Assembly (NCBI GenBank): GCA_903945325.1
Contig: CAJAVE010000214.1
Coordinates: 1 to 64,000 of the forward strand
Direction: 5' to 3'
Length of the DNA: 64,000 nucleotides
From: an uncultured beta proteobacterium
GTDB lineage: Bacteria; Pseudomonadota; Gammaproteobacteria; Burkholderiales; Burkholderiaceae_C
Shown in pieces: positions 30,479 through 39,510 of this stretch. The notes below the pieces were generated by a model. The model searched no databases, was not told the origin of the DNA, and saw only the letters and a program-made list of their open reading frames with translations. Within the stretch, counting starts at the first letter, position 1, and every line of letters begins with the position of its first letter. Position numbers and translations under genes: made by a program.

Positions 30479-31309
30479 TAGAAAATCGGAATTGAATGCG
30501 GCCTGCTCATTCTTGCGGGCGTAACCCAGCGGATTGGCCACCACGCGGCACCCGTTGTGCCGGTAATCACTGGGCGCGTGCAAGTGGCCGTGCAGCCACA
30601 CGTCGGCGAACGGCAACAGATCGTCCAACGCGTTGCAGAAACCCGCTGTGCCGGGTGTTCGCCCGTAGCGCGGGTCAGCACTGTGCAGACTCGGGGCAAA
30701 GTGTGTGACGGCCACCGTCGGACCCGCAAAGGGCTGTGCCAATTCTTCGCGCAACCAGGTCTGGCACATCACCGCCTGATCGCGCAAACCCTGCGCCAGC
30801 CACGGTTCGCCATTGCGCACGGTGAGTGTCTTGCGCAGGTAGTAGTTGGCGGCACGAAAGGCCTTGTCGCGGGCCTTGAGCAGCAGGGCCAGTGGGTTAG
30901 CCGCCGCCTGACCACGTGCGGGCAGTCCGATGGCGTCATTCGCCGGCCCCAGCGCATCAAAATCTGTCCACAGGGTAGTGCCCACAAACCGCACCCCGCC
31001 CAGCACCACGCTGGTCCGTTCCAGCCACGTCATTCCCAGCCGCAGGCAGGTTTCGTGCAGCCGGGCGTGGGCGAGATCGAAGTCCATGCCGTCGTATTCA
31101 TGGTTGCCCGGTACAAACAGCACGGGCGTGGGCCAGCCGTTCAAAGGGGAAAATCGGGCCAGTCCAAAGTCGTTGTCCGTCAGTTGTGAACCGCTTTGAT
31201 AGGAGCCGATGTCCCCCGCCAGCACCAGCACATCGGCGTCTGGCGCGGGTTGGGCGACCCAATGCGGGTGCGCCTCCAGGTGCAGGTCGGAGAGCAGTTG
31301 AATCTTCAT
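30422..31309 (-). CDS. Calcineurin-like metallophosphoesterase
   Basis: Phosphoesterase of about 295 aa starting MKIQLLSDLHLEAHPHW at 31309. The ATG overlaps the LysR stop by 4 bp, so the two are coupled. All metal-site blocks are present: SDLHLE, GDIGSY, GNHEYDG, VTHFAPS and HGHLHAP. The substrate is unknown. The final ~18 residues (after FNSDFLIE) lie within copy 4 of the dispersed repeat, so the native C-terminus may have been replaced by repeat-encoded sequence. The catalytic part is complete. Confidence 0.88.
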   Translation of the reverse strand: MKIQLLSDLHLEAHPHWVAQPAPDADVLVLAGDIGSYQSGSQLTDNDFGLARFSPLNGWPTPVLFVPGNHEYDGMDFDLAHARLHETCLRLGMTWLERTSVVLGGVRFVGTTLWTDFDALGPANDAIGLPARGQAAANPLALLLKARDKAFRAANYYLRKTLTVRNGEPWLAQGLRDQAVMCQTWLREELAQPFAGPTVAVTHFAPSLHSADPRYGRTPGTAGFCNALDDLLPFADVWLHGHLHAPSDYRHNGCRVVANPLGYARKNEQAAFNSDFLIEIGLQPSSNLRKQLAFL

Positions 31310-32271
31310 GGTCTGGCAAATGCCTGCGCCGCCAGCGATACCACCTGCATGCGCAGCCAGGTGTGGGCGCTGGAACTGTTTTGGCGCTGGTGCCACAGCG
31401 CGTCGACCTGAATGGTGGGTGGCGCAACGGGCAGTTCGCGCAACACCAGTTGATCCGCAAAACCAGTCACATTCACAAAGTGGCGCGGCAAGACCGTCAG
31501 CAAATCAGAATGCGCCACGATTTTGCCGGCAGTAAAGAATTGGTTGACCGTAAGCACCACGCGCCGACTGCGGCCCATTGCGGCCAGGGCTTCATCAATG
31601 AAACCATGTGCCCGTCCCGAAAAACTCACCAGCATGTGTCGCGCCTCGCAGTAGCGCTTGAGTGTCAACGGCCCTTTTGCCAAGGGATGCCCGCGGCGCA
31701 TGACGCACACATACTCACCCTGGAACAGCCGGTGGTGCAGATAGGAAACCGACTCACCCGCCTGGGCGCGCGCTGTCAGATCGGACATGACGGCCGGGAA
31801 ATTGCCGATGGCCAGGTCGGCATGGCCTTCGTCGAGCAGGCGGCGCGGGTCCCGCGTGGTGAGAGGAACTACGCGCAGGGATAAGCCAGGTGCGTGTGCT
31901 GTGATCAACTCGACCAGGGGTGGCATCAATTCGGCGGCGGTGGCGTCCGCCATGGTCAACACAAAGGTGGTGCTGGCAGTAGCGGGGTCAAACACCTGGG
32001 GTGCCAGGGCATTTTGCAAGCGCTGCAACATGTCGCGCACGGCGGGCCATAGCTCTTGCGCACGGGGCGTGGGCTCCAACGTTCGACCTTTGCGCACCAG
32101 CAGTTCGTCCGCCAGCGCCTCGCGCAAGCGGCGCAGCGAATTGCTGACGGCCGGCTGGGTAATCGAAAGAAGGTGGGCCGCGCGGGTCAGGCTGCGCTCG
32201 GCCATGACCACGTCAAATACCTTGAGCAGGTTCAGGTCCAGTGCCCGCAGGGTGGTGGGTGTCATGATCAA
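31306..32271 (-). CDS. LysR family transcriptional regulator
   Basis: Regulator of 321 aa. Near the N-terminus LRALDLNLLKVFDVVMAERSL leads to the helix-turn-helix AAHLLSITQPAVSNSLRRLR. The motif and the RKGRTLEPTPRAQELW block place it in the NodD/SyrM-like branch that often controls aromatic or organic-acid catabolism. It is upstream of and coupled to the phosphoesterase gene and divergent from a small membrane protein gene. A long dyad lies in the divergent region. Confidence 0.88.
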   Translation of the reverse strand: MIMTPTTLRALDLNLLKVFDVVMAERSLTRAAHLLSITQPAVSNSLRRLREALADELLVRKGRTLEPTPRAQELWPAVRDMLQRLQNALAPQVFDPATASTTFVLTMADATAAELMPPLVELITAHAPGLSLRVVPLTTRDPRRLLDEGHADLAIGNFPAVMSDLTARAQAGESVSYLHHRLFQGEYVCVMRRGHPLAKGPLTLKRYCEARHMLVSFSGRAHGFIDEALAAMGRSRRVVLTVNQFFTAGKIVAHSDLLTVLPRHFVNVTGFADQLVLRELPVAPPTIQVDALWHQRQNSSSAHTWLRMQVVSLAAQAFARP

Positions 32272-32298
32272 TCATAAGCGTTGTGAATGAATTGCATC

Positions 32299-32325
32299 AC
32301 TAATATAAAGTTGAACGATATTAGT
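32299..32325. promoter_or_regulatory. Candidate operator in the divergent LysR/membrane-protein region
   Basis: Perfect 8-bp inverted repeat ACTAATAT and ATATTAGT separated by 11 bp, in the 74-bp AT-rich interval between the LysR start (32271) and the gene starting at 32346. Size and position suit a LysR dimer site controlling both directions. Confidence 0.5.
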
Positions 32326-32345
32326 AAAAACCCTAGTATCGCACC

Positions 32346-32816
32346 ATGTCAATTCGTAAACCGCAATCTAACAAACCTGCCCGGGGGTTCGCCATGGCCC
32401 GTTCCATTCACCCCTATTTTGCGCCGCGCACCGCCAAGGCCCAGGGATTTAACCGTCCGTTGGGTACGCCCGGTCGTAAACCGGGGCTGATCCGTACTCG
32501 CTCCCTGGCCGGTATGCTGCTGGCTGCGGTGGTAGCTGCCCTGCTGGCAGTGGCGGACCAGCTGATCGAGACCTGGGCTGATGGCCATCTGCTGGCGGTG
32601 TGGGTTGGATTGTGGACCGTGGCTTTCACTGCTTTGGCTTTGCTGGCTCCGCCTTTGCGACAGATCACCGGCACTGCTGCCACACTGTTTGCCCGCTGGA
32701 CGGCGGTCCGCGCGCAGCAACGCTCAGACAACGCCTTATGGGCTTTCGCGCAACAGGATCACCGTGTGATGCGCGATCTGCAGGTTGCCAGCATGCGCAA
32801 CGAAGACCGGCGCTGA
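32346..32816 (+). CDS. Small membrane protein, unknown function
   Basis: Product of 156 aa, or 140 aa if translation starts at the ATG at 32394 (MARSIHPYFAPRTAKAQGF). It has two hydrophobic segments, at about residues 54-75 and 80-100 of the long form, with a positively charged N-terminus and a soluble C-terminal tail. No family is recognised. It is divergent from a LysR gene with a strong dyad between them and ends at a shared bidirectional terminator. Confidence 0.65.
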   Translation: MSIRKPQSNKPARGFAMARSIHPYFAPRTAKAQGFNRPLGTPGRKPGLIRTRSLAGMLLAAVVAALLAVADQLIETWADGHLLAVWVGLWTVAFTALALLAPPLRQITGTAATLFARWTAVRAQQRSDNALWAFAQQDHRVMRDLQVASMRNEDRR

Positions 32817-32836
32817 TTGTCCTGATTTCCCAAAAC

Positions 32837-32864
32837 AAAAAGCCACCGCTTGCGGTGGCTTTTT
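32837..32864. terminator. Bidirectional rho-independent terminator
   Basis: Stem AAAAAGCCACCGC / GCGGTGGCTTTTT with a 2-base centre. The A-run on one side and T-run on the other make it usable from both strands. It lies between the small membrane protein gene (plus) and pckG (minus). Confidence 0.85.
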
Positions 32865-32878
32865 GGTGTCTGGTTCAA

Positions 32879-34765
32879 TCAGGCCGCCAGGCTTTGCTCC
32901 AATTTGGCTTTGGTTTCCACCAGCTCTTTGGGCAGGTGGTAGGCCAACTGGGTGAACAGTTCATCGTGCAGGGCAAATTCCTGCTTCCAGGCGGCTTTGT
33001 CCAGGCTGGTCACACTGTCAAACTGGGCCTGGGTGAAGTCCAGACCGGTCCAGTTGATTTCAGAGTAGGTCGGGCTCACGCCAAAACCATTGGCTGAGCC
33101 TGCGGCTGCGCCTTCCAGCCGGTCAATCATCCACTTCAGTACGCGCATGTTGTCGCCATAGCCGGGCCAGACAAACTGGCCGTCGGCGCCCTTGCGGAAC
33201 CAGTTGACGCAGTAGATGCTGGGCAGTTTGCCGCCAAATTCTTCGAGCTTGTGCTCCATGTCCAGCCAATGCTGGAAGTAGTCGCTCATGTTGTAGCCGC
33301 AGAACGGCAGCATGGCAAACGGGTCGCGGCGTACCACGCCCATTTGACCAACAGCCGCAGCGGTGGTCTCTGAGCCCATGGTGGCGGCCATGTAAACACC
33401 CTCCATCCAGGTCCGTGCCTCGGTCACCAGCGGCACGGTGGTGGAGCGGCGTCCGCCGAAGATGAATGCGTCAATGGCGACGCCAGCGGGGTTGTCCCAC
33501 TCGGGATCCAGCGCCGGGTTATTGCCCGCAGCCACGGTGAAACGTGAATTGGGATGGGCTGCCTTGGCACCGGTTTGTTTGGCGATTTCCGGGGTCCAGT
33601 CCTTGCCTTGCCAATCGATCAGGTGCGCAGGAACGCCGCCGCCGTCTTTTTCCATGCCTTCCCACCAGATGTCGCCGTCGTCTGTGAGTGCCACGTTGGT
33701 GTAAATCACGTTCTTGTCCAGACTGGCCATGCAGTTCGGGTTGGTGTGAAAGTTGGTGCCAGGTGCAACGCCGAAGTAACCCGCCTCCGGGTTGATAGCG
33801 TACATCTTGCCATCGGCATGGGGTTTGATCCAGGCGATGTCGTCGCCGATGGTCGTTACCTTCCAGCCCGCGAAACCGGCTTCTGGCGGCACCAGCATGG
33901 AGAAGTTGGTCTTGCCACAGGCGCTGGGGAAAGCAGCAGCCACGTGGTATTTCTTGCCCTGCGGGTTGGTCACACCCAGAATGAGCATGTGTTCGGCCAG
34001 CCAGCCCTGGTCACGGCCCATGTTGGAGGCAATACGCAGCGCAAAGCACTTCTTGCCCAGCAATGCATTGCCGCCGTAGCCGGAGCCGTACGACCAGATC
34101 TCACGGGTCTCGGGGTAGTGCACGATGTATTTGGTCTTGTTGCAAGGCCATTTCACATCGGCCTGGCCAGCGGCAAGGGGTGCGCCCACGGTGTGCACGC
34201 AAGGCACAAAGGCTCCATCCACGCCCAGCACGTCGTACACGGCCTTGCCCATACGGGTCATGATCTTCTGGTTGACCGCCACGTAGGCGCTGTCAGAGAG
34301 TTCAATACCAATGTGCGAAATGTGTGAACCCAGCGGGCCCATGGAGAAAGGCACCACATACATGGTGCGCCCGGCCATGCAGCCGTCGAACAGGGCCTTT
34401 TCGCCGTCCTTGCCCGTTTGCAGCAGAACGCGCATGTCGGCTGGGGCCATCCAGTTGTTGGTCGGTCCGGCGTTTTCCTTCTTCTCGGAGCAGATATAGG
34501 TGCGGTCTTCCACGCGTGCCACATCGCTGGGGTCCGAGCAGGCCAGGAAACTGTTGGGACGCTTGGTTTCGTTGAGCTTCTTGAACGTGCCGCCATCGAC
34601 CAGTTGTTGGCACAGGCGCTGGTATTCTTCGTCAGAGCCATCGCACCAATAGATGGCAGCAGGCTTGGTGAGTGCGGCCATTTCGGCCACCCAGGCAATC
34701 AGCCTGGCGTTTTTGACGTAGCTTGGGGCGTTGAGATTCAATCCCTGCATCGCGGGTGCGTTCAT
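32879..34765 (-). CDS. pckG: Phosphoenolpyruvate carboxykinase (GTP)
   Basis: GTP-dependent PEP carboxykinase (628 aa), which converts oxaloacetate to PEP for gluconeogenesis. The start at 34765 ([14 protein letters not shown]) has AGGAG 12 bases upstream; the frame is open for 37 codons before it, but that part is not family-like. The nucleotide and metal site [14 protein letters not shown] is intact, as are [21 protein letters not shown]-type residues and [15 protein letters not shown] shared terminator follows the gene. It would serve growth on the acetyl-CoA and acids produced by the catabolic genes in the window. Confidence 0.96.
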   Translation of the reverse strand: MNAPAMQGLNLNAPSYVKNARLIAWVAEMAALTKPAAIYWCDGSDEEYQRLCQQLVDGGTFKKLNETKRPNSFLACSDPSDVARVEDRTYICSEKKENAGPTNNWMAPADMRVLLQTGKDGEKALFDGCMAGRTMYVVPFSMGPLGSHISHIGIELSDSAYVAVNQKIMTRMGKAVYDVLGVDGAFVPCVHTVGAPLAAGQADVKWPCNKTKYIVHYPETREIWSYGSGYGGNALLGKKCFALRIASNMGRDQGWLAEHMLILGVTNPQGKKYHVAAAFPSACGKTNFSMLVPPEAGFAGWKVTTIGDDIAWIKPHADGKMYAINPEAGYFGVAPGTNFHTNPNCMASLDKNVIYTNVALTDDGDIWWEGMEKDGGGVPAHLIDWQGKDWTPEIAKQTGAKAAHPNSRFTVAAGNNPALDPEWDNPAGVAIDAFIFGGRRSTTVPLVTEARTWMEGVYMAATMGSETTAAAVGQMGVVRRDPFAMLPFCGYNMSDYFQHWLDMEHKLEEFGGKLPSIYCVNWFRKGADGQFVWPGYGDNMRVLKWMIDRLEGAAAGSANGFGVSPTYSEINWTGLDFTQAQFDSVTSLDKAAWKQEFALHDELFTQLAYHLPKELVETKAKLEQSLAA

Positions 34766-35082
34766 AAGTAGAGCTCCTAGTTTGAAAATCGTCTTTTCAA
34801 AATGAGAGCGGCGCGCTTTGACTTTGAGAAAACGTCTTCCGGTAAACCATGGGATGCAGGCACCCAGAAACTTCACGCGGATAACTTGGGTAGGACCAAC
34901 ATTTTAAGAACTGATACCGAGGTTACATGCAAGTTACCACCGAAAACTATGCAAAGCCTGCATAGGTTTATGTGTTTAAGTAATCAGGGTTGGGTGTTGA
35001 TGCCAGTTCCACACGCGCGGCTTTGGCGGTGAACCGGTCGTGTGTACGGTGTACAGGATATCTCTGTTGGACTCAGAAAACA
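34766..35082. other. Intergenic leader of pckG
   Basis: About 317 bp with no convincing gene; the short open frames are not protein-like. It must hold the pckG promoter on the minus strand and becomes AT-richer around 34900-34985. No convincing -35/-10 pair or riboswitch was identified. Confidence 0.5.
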
Positions 35083-35108
35083 CAACGGCCTTGCATGCAA
35101 GGCCGTTG
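35083..35108. terminator. 26-bp perfect palindrome, probable terminator
   Basis: Perfect palindrome with arms CAACGGCCTTGCA / TGCAAGGCCGTTG. On the minus strand it is followed by TGTTTTC, so it probably terminates transcription of the 46-aa membrane protein gene 61 bp upstream. Confidence 0.65.
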
Positions 35109-35169
35109 AAATGATGGGATTGTCATAAGGCCATCCTGACGGACAGGCCCGCCGGGACTCCCATCAGGC

Positions 35170-35310
35170 TCAGGCCATTGTCACGGCGATGAATGCCAGC
35201 AAGAAAATCAGTACGCCGCCCACCACGGGCAATACAAACGGGATCATCGGAACGATGGCTTCAACCGGATCAATTTCATGGCCAGTTGTTTGAGGTGCGG
35301 GTGCGGACAT
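35170..35310 (-). CDS. Small single-helix membrane protein (46 aa)
   Basis: Short frame starting MSAPAPQTTGHEIDPVEAIV and continuing into a membrane helix (FVLPVVGGVLIFLLAFIAVTM). AAGGAA lies 7 bases before the ATG, and a strong palindrome follows the stop, so it looks like a real one-gene unit. The family is not recognised; size and topology suit a subunit or regulator of a membrane complex. Confidence 0.72.
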   Translation of the reverse strand: MSAPAPQTTGHEIDPVEAIVPMIPFVLPVVGGVLIFLLAFIAVTMA

Positions 35311-35390
35311 GCGGATTCCTTAAAAGCTGATAGGTTAGTTGCCACGGATTCTACCGACAAGCAACAAATGGCGTTGCAGCCCATGCCTGT

Positions 35391-36590
35391 CTAGCCCAAT
35401 TGCGCATCAAAGCCCGCTGCCCTCAGCACGCCCAGTACATCCTGAACATGCGCGTGACCACGCGTCTGCACTACCAACTCAATCTCGGCGTTCTGGGCGG
35501 AAAGCGTGGTGAACGCTCGCTGGTGGTGGACTTCTTCAATATTGGCGCCGGCCTCGGCCACCATGGCGGTTATGCGCGCCAGGGATCCCGGTACATCGCG
35601 CGCGCCCACCCGGATGCGCGCCAAGCGCCCCGCACGCACCATGCCGCGCTCAATGATGGCGGCCAATAACAGCGGATCAATATTGCCGCCGCACAACACC
35701 AGTCCAACCCGTTTGCCTTTGAAGCGCTCGGGGTACTTCAACAAGGCTGCCAGACCAACGGCACCGGCGCCTTCGACAAGCGTTTTCTCGACTTCCAGCA
35801 GCATGACCAAGGCCTGCTCAATGTCGCCTTCATCCACCAGTAACAGATCGTCCACCCGCTCTCGGATGATCTCCATGGGAATGCTCCCGGGCGTGCCAAC
35901 TGCTATGCCTTCGGCAATGGTGCTGGTGCCTTGAGGGTGGTGGGTGCCCTTGATGGCATTGAACATGGCCGGAAAGCGCACGGTCTGTACGCCTACCACT
36001 TCCAAGCCGGGTTTTAGCGCCTTGGCTACCGTGGCCATGCCCGAGATGAGGCCGCCGCCTCCGATGGCGACGACCAGCGTGTCCAGATCGGGCGCCTCTT
36101 CCAGCATCTCCAGTGCAACCGTGCCCTGCCCTGCCAAGATGGCTTCATCATCATAAGGGTGGACAAAAGTCAGATGGCGTTCGTCCGCAATCGCAAATGC
36201 ATGGGCGCGGGCTTCTTCCAGCGTGTCCCCGTGCAGGATGACTTCTGCACCAAAACCACGCGTGCGTTCCACCTTCACGCCCGGTGTAAAACGTGGCATC
36301 ACGATCACTGCATGCAAACCCAGGCGCTGTGCGTGGTAAGCCACACCCTGCGCGTGGTTGCCTGCACTCATGGCAATGACGCCCTGCGCGGACTGCTCGG
36401 GCGTGAGCTGGGCAAGCTTGTTGCAAGCCCCGCGCTCTTTGAACGATGCGGTGAATTGCAGGTTTTCAAACTTCAGAAAAATCTGTGCGCCGGTGATATC
36501 GGACAGGGTTTTGGAAGCGACGCAAGGTGTGCGCAACAAGTGACCTTGCAGGCGTTGTGCTGCGGCAAGAATGTCGGTGTATTCAATCAT
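35391..36590 (-). CDS. ilvA: Threonine ammonia-lyase
   Basis: PLP-dependent deaminase of 399 aa that converts threonine to 2-oxobutyrate. The PLP lysine is K51 in FTASFKERGACNKL. The glycine loop AIGGGGLISGMA and SAGNHAQGVA are intact. The C-terminal ~75 residues (IRVGARDVPGSLARI onward) form a single ACT-type regulatory domain. The length is that of the short catabolic-like form rather than the ~510-aa biosynthetic enzyme, so it could serve isoleucine synthesis or threonine degradation. It is divergent from the tandem AAA+ gene. Confidence 0.9.
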   Translation of the reverse strand: MIEYTDILAAAQRLQGHLLRTPCVASKTLSDITGAQIFLKFENLQFTASFKERGACNKLAQLTPEQSAQGVIAMSAGNHAQGVAYHAQRLGLHAVIVMPRFTPGVKVERTRGFGAEVILHGDTLEEARAHAFAIADERHLTFVHPYDDEAILAGQGTVALEMLEEAPDLDTLVVAIGGGGLISGMATVAKALKPGLEVVGVQTVRFPAMFNAIKGTHHPQGTSTIAEGIAVGTPGSIPMEIIRERVDDLLLVDEGDIEQALVMLLEVEKTLVEGAGAVGLAALLKYPERFKGKRVGLVLCGGNIDPLLLAAIIERGMVRAGRLARIRVGARDVPGSLARITAMVAEAGANIEEVHHQRAFTTLSAQNAEIELVVQTRGHAHVQDVLGVLRAAGFDAQLG

Positions 36591-36722
36591 GCGGCAATTG
36601 TCAGGGCATTTATCCGGACATTGCTCGGAACCACTTTGGTGCAGAATCTCGTCGCCAAGGCTTCCATCTTGCGCCAGTCTGGGTTATGGTGAACCCGTAC
36701 TTCACTGTGCCGGAGGCGTTTG

Positions 36723-39050
36723 ATGACCAAGCGTTTGCTGTCCCAGCCCTTGGGCGGGCACTTGATTCCCTCACCGGGCCTTTTGGAGGCGCCGGTGTTA
36801 GACCTGATGTGTTCGCACTTTGTGCTCACCCTGGCGGCGCGCCAGGGCGCCAGCCTGAACGTGCGGCGCGACTTCAACGGCATTGTGGGCCTGGCCGGGC
36901 GCCATCTCGTGTGGCCGGTATCGGTTCTTGACCGGTTGCGGGAGTTTCTTGCGCGGCGATGTGTGAGTAACGAACTGTGGCGCGGCCATGAGGCATTGGA
37001 CTCCGCCGAATTTTTGGCGCGCCATGGTGCCTGGCGCGGTCCGTACGATGAAGCCACGCTGTATTTCTTTCTGGACGAATACGCCAAGGATCAACCCAAG
37101 GATTTGATTTCTGTTCTGGCCGTGACCGGTGAGTGGCTGAGCCACTCGCTCAAGCGCCAATCCACGCTGGTTGAAAAAAATATCAATGCACTCGCTGGCC
37201 TGTTGCAACTCAACAAGGCCGAGCGGGCTTTGCTACTTTATGGAACCCTGGCCCGTTACCAGCGCGACATGCGCAGCATTCTGGTCGAGTTCAAGGTCAA
37301 CAATGCGCCAGAAGCCTATGCCGCTATTGCCGAAGTGGCAGGCGTCAATCCGGACCAAGTGGCCGAGGCACTGCGCGCAGGCTCCAGACTGGAGCGTATC
37401 GGCTTGGTGGAAAACCTGATTTCCGAGCACAACATCACCGATCTGGCCGACCTGATGAAGGTCAGCGAGAAGCTGCCGCCGGTGTTGATGCGACAGTACC
37501 GCGACCAGGCCGAACTGATGGCGGTTTTCACCCGCTTGTCCACCAAAAGCGTCTTGCGACTGGATGACTTTGCCTTTGTTGCCGAAGACGCCCAGGTCTT
37601 GCGTTCCCTGCTGGCCAATGCGGTGGCCCGCCAGGAAGTCGGTATCAATGTACTCCTGTACGGCCCGCCAGGCACCGGCAAGACAGAGCTGGCCAAGGTG
37701 GTGGCGCAAGCGGCGGGGCTGGAGCTGTTTGAGGTCGAGTATGCAGACCGGGATGGCAATTCCCTGAGTGGGCGCGACCGCTACCGATCCTTGCAGATTG
37801 CCCAGGTCTTTCTCAAGGGCAGCGCCCAGGCCGCACTGCTGTTCGACGAAGTGGAGGACGTGTTTCCGCCGCTGTCCAGCGAAGCGGTACTGTGGATGGC
37901 GCGCGCCGAAGCCCAGGTTGCGCCGACCAGCAGCAGCGTGAGCGGCAAAGCCTGGGTCAACCAGGTGCTGGAATCCAATGTGGTGCCCACGATCTGGGTG
38001 ACCAACCGGATTGAGCAGATCGACCCCGCGTTTCGCCGACGCTTTGCCTACCACCTGGAACTCAAGTCGCCCCCACCCGGTGCACGAGAGGAACTGGTGC
38101 GCAAGACGCTGTCGGGGGTGGCCGTGTCGGATGCATTTGTGGCACGACTGACCCGCCGCAAGGGACTCACGCCAGCGCAAATCCGCACGGCGGTCCGATT
38201 TGCGGACTTGGCTTGTGCCGCTTTGACGGAACGCGTGCAGGCTGATTTGGAGGGATTGATCGAACGTCAACTCAAAAATGCCGACCAGGCGCTAGGAAAC
38301 CGTGCGCAGGATGGCGCTCGCCCGGGGGGGCGTACTGCCTACGACATGGCGCTGTTGAACGTGCAAACCCGGTTTGAGATTCCTCGTATGGTGCAAGCCT
38401 TGCAGGCGCGCGGGCACGGAACCCTGTGCTTTTATGGCCCACCCGGTACCGGCAAAACCGCGCTGGCCGAGCACATTGCCAGCACGCTGGCCCAGCCCCT
38501 ACACATCCGCCAGGCCAGTGATTTGATGAGCAAATATGTCGGGGAGACCGAACAAAACATGGCTGCCATGTTCCGCGAGGCTGAGGCGGAGAACGCTATT
38601 TTGCTGCTCGACGAAGCCGACAGTTTCCTGCAGGACCGCCGGGGCGCGCAGCGCAGCCACGAGGTCAGTGAAGTCAATGAAATGCTGCAGGGCATGGAGC
38701 GGTTTCACGGGATATTTATCTGCACCACCAACCTGATGGACCGTATTGACCAGGCTGCACTACGACGGTTTACCTTCAAGATCCATTTCCTGCCCCTGAC
38801 CCGTGACCAGCGTTTGGCCCTGTTTGTGACGGATGCCTGTGCGGGCGACGCAGCGCGACTATCGCGTGATTTTGCGCAGCGGCTGGCATGCCTGGACCAA
38901 CTCTGCATGGGCGACTTTGCAGCGGTCAAACGCCAGGCCTCGATTCTGGACGTTTGCATGGATGCGGCAGAATTTTTGGTGCAGCTAGAGGCCGAGCACC
39001 GCATCAAACCCGAGGTTCGGGACCTGCGGGCCATGGGTTTTATGCCCTGA
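36723..39050 (+). CDS. Tandem AAA+ ATPase
   Basis: Large cytoplasmic protein (775 aa) with two AAA+ modules after an N-terminal helical region of ~300 residues. Module one has Walker A YGPPGTGKTELAKV (about residue 315), Walker B ALLFDEVEDVFPPL and FRRRFAYHLEL at the arginine-finger/sensor region. Module two has YGPPGTGKTALAEH (about residue 570), Walker B AILLLDEADSFLQDR and LRRFTFKIHFL. Both sites look competent for ATP hydrolysis. The layout resembles Cdc48/FtsH-like remodelling ATPases, but there is no protease domain and I do not recognise a named family. It is a single gene with an ATG at 36723. Confidence 0.85.
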   Translation: MTKRLLSQPLGGHLIPSPGLLEAPVLDLMCSHFVLTLAARQGASLNVRRDFNGIVGLAGRHLVWPVSVLDRLREFLARRCVSNELWRGHEALDSAEFLARHGAWRGPYDEATLYFFLDEYAKDQPKDLISVLAVTGEWLSHSLKRQSTLVEKNINALAGLLQLNKAERALLLYGTLARYQRDMRSILVEFKVNNAPEAYAAIAEVAGVNPDQVAEALRAGSRLERIGLVENLISEHNITDLADLMKVSEKLPPVLMRQYRDQAELMAVFTRLSTKSVLRLDDFAFVAEDAQVLRSLLANAVARQEVGINVLLYGPPGTGKTELAKVVAQAAGLELFEVEYADRDGNSLSGRDRYRSLQIAQVFLKGSAQAALLFDEVEDVFPPLSSEAVLWMARAEAQVAPTSSSVSGKAWVNQVLESNVVPTIWVTNRIEQIDPAFRRRFAYHLELKSPPPGAREELVRKTLSGVAVSDAFVARLTRRKGLTPAQIRTAVRFADLACAALTERVQADLEGLIERQLKNADQALGNRAQDGARPGGRTAYDMALLNVQTRFEIPRMVQALQARGHGTLCFYGPPGTGKTALAEHIASTLAQPLHIRQASDLMSKYVGETEQNMAAMFREAEAENAILLLDEADSFLQDRRGAQRSHEVSEVNEMLQGMERFHGIFICTTNLMDRIDQAALRRFTFKIHFLPLTRDQRLALFVTDACAGDAARLSRDFAQRLACLDQLCMGDFAAVKRQASILDVCMDAAEFLVQLEAEHRIKPEVRDLRAMGFMP

Positions 39051-39055
39051 GGTGC

Positions 39056-39207
39056 AGTGTCAGCAAGAATTTTCTTGGTCCTGTCAACCGCCAGACGGGG
39101 TCATCCGTCTTAGGTGTAAGCGGACGCCAGAACCAAGCGGTAGGCGGGTCGAAAGACCCGTCAGGCGACTTGAAAGTGTCCATTTCTCATCATTTTGAAT
39201 AATTTGT
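39056..39207. other. Structured intergenic region of unknown role
   Basis: Between the AAA+ gene and the 100-aa gene are two short stems: GACGG-N6-CCGTC near 39093-39108 and CGGGTC-GAAA-GACCCG at 39145-39160, the latter closed by a GNRA-type tetraloop. It could be a 5' leader structure or small RNA. No T-run follows and no known riboswitch class is recognised. Confidence 0.3.
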
Positions 39208-39510
39208 ATGAACAAAGAGACGATCAAAGTACCCGAAAAAGGCACTTACCAATGGCAGCTGTTTGACTACTGGTCAGACGAATTCCGCCAGACCAATGCC
39301 GACCACTCCGCTTACATTGCGCTCAATTTTGCCGGCGTACTCGATGCCTGCCGCACCAAATTGCAACACCTGATCCAGCACCACAAGCAGCATGTGTGCG
39401 ATGCCAAAGGCGGACTCCGCCACAGCCGCGCCATCGCCCGCCTGCAAAACACCATGTCCGGAGCCGCGCTCTCTTATGAGACCTGCTTTCGTCAAGGCTC
39501 AGCAGCGTAA
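39208..39510 (+). CDS. Hypothetical protein (100 aa)
   Basis: Short soluble protein starting MNKETIKVPEKGTYQWQLFD, with no signal peptide or membrane segment and a predicted helical middle (AGVLDACRTKLQHLIQHHKQ). No family is recognised. The 3' end overlaps the convergent recQ stop by 19 bp. Codon use looks gene-like and it follows a possibly structured leader. Conserved-protein evidence cannot be checked here. Confidence 0.55.
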   Translation: MNKETIKVPEKGTYQWQLFDYWSDEFRQTNADHSAYIALNFAGVLDACRTKLQHLIQHHKQHVCDAKGGLRHSRAIARLQNTMSGAALSYETCFRQGSAA

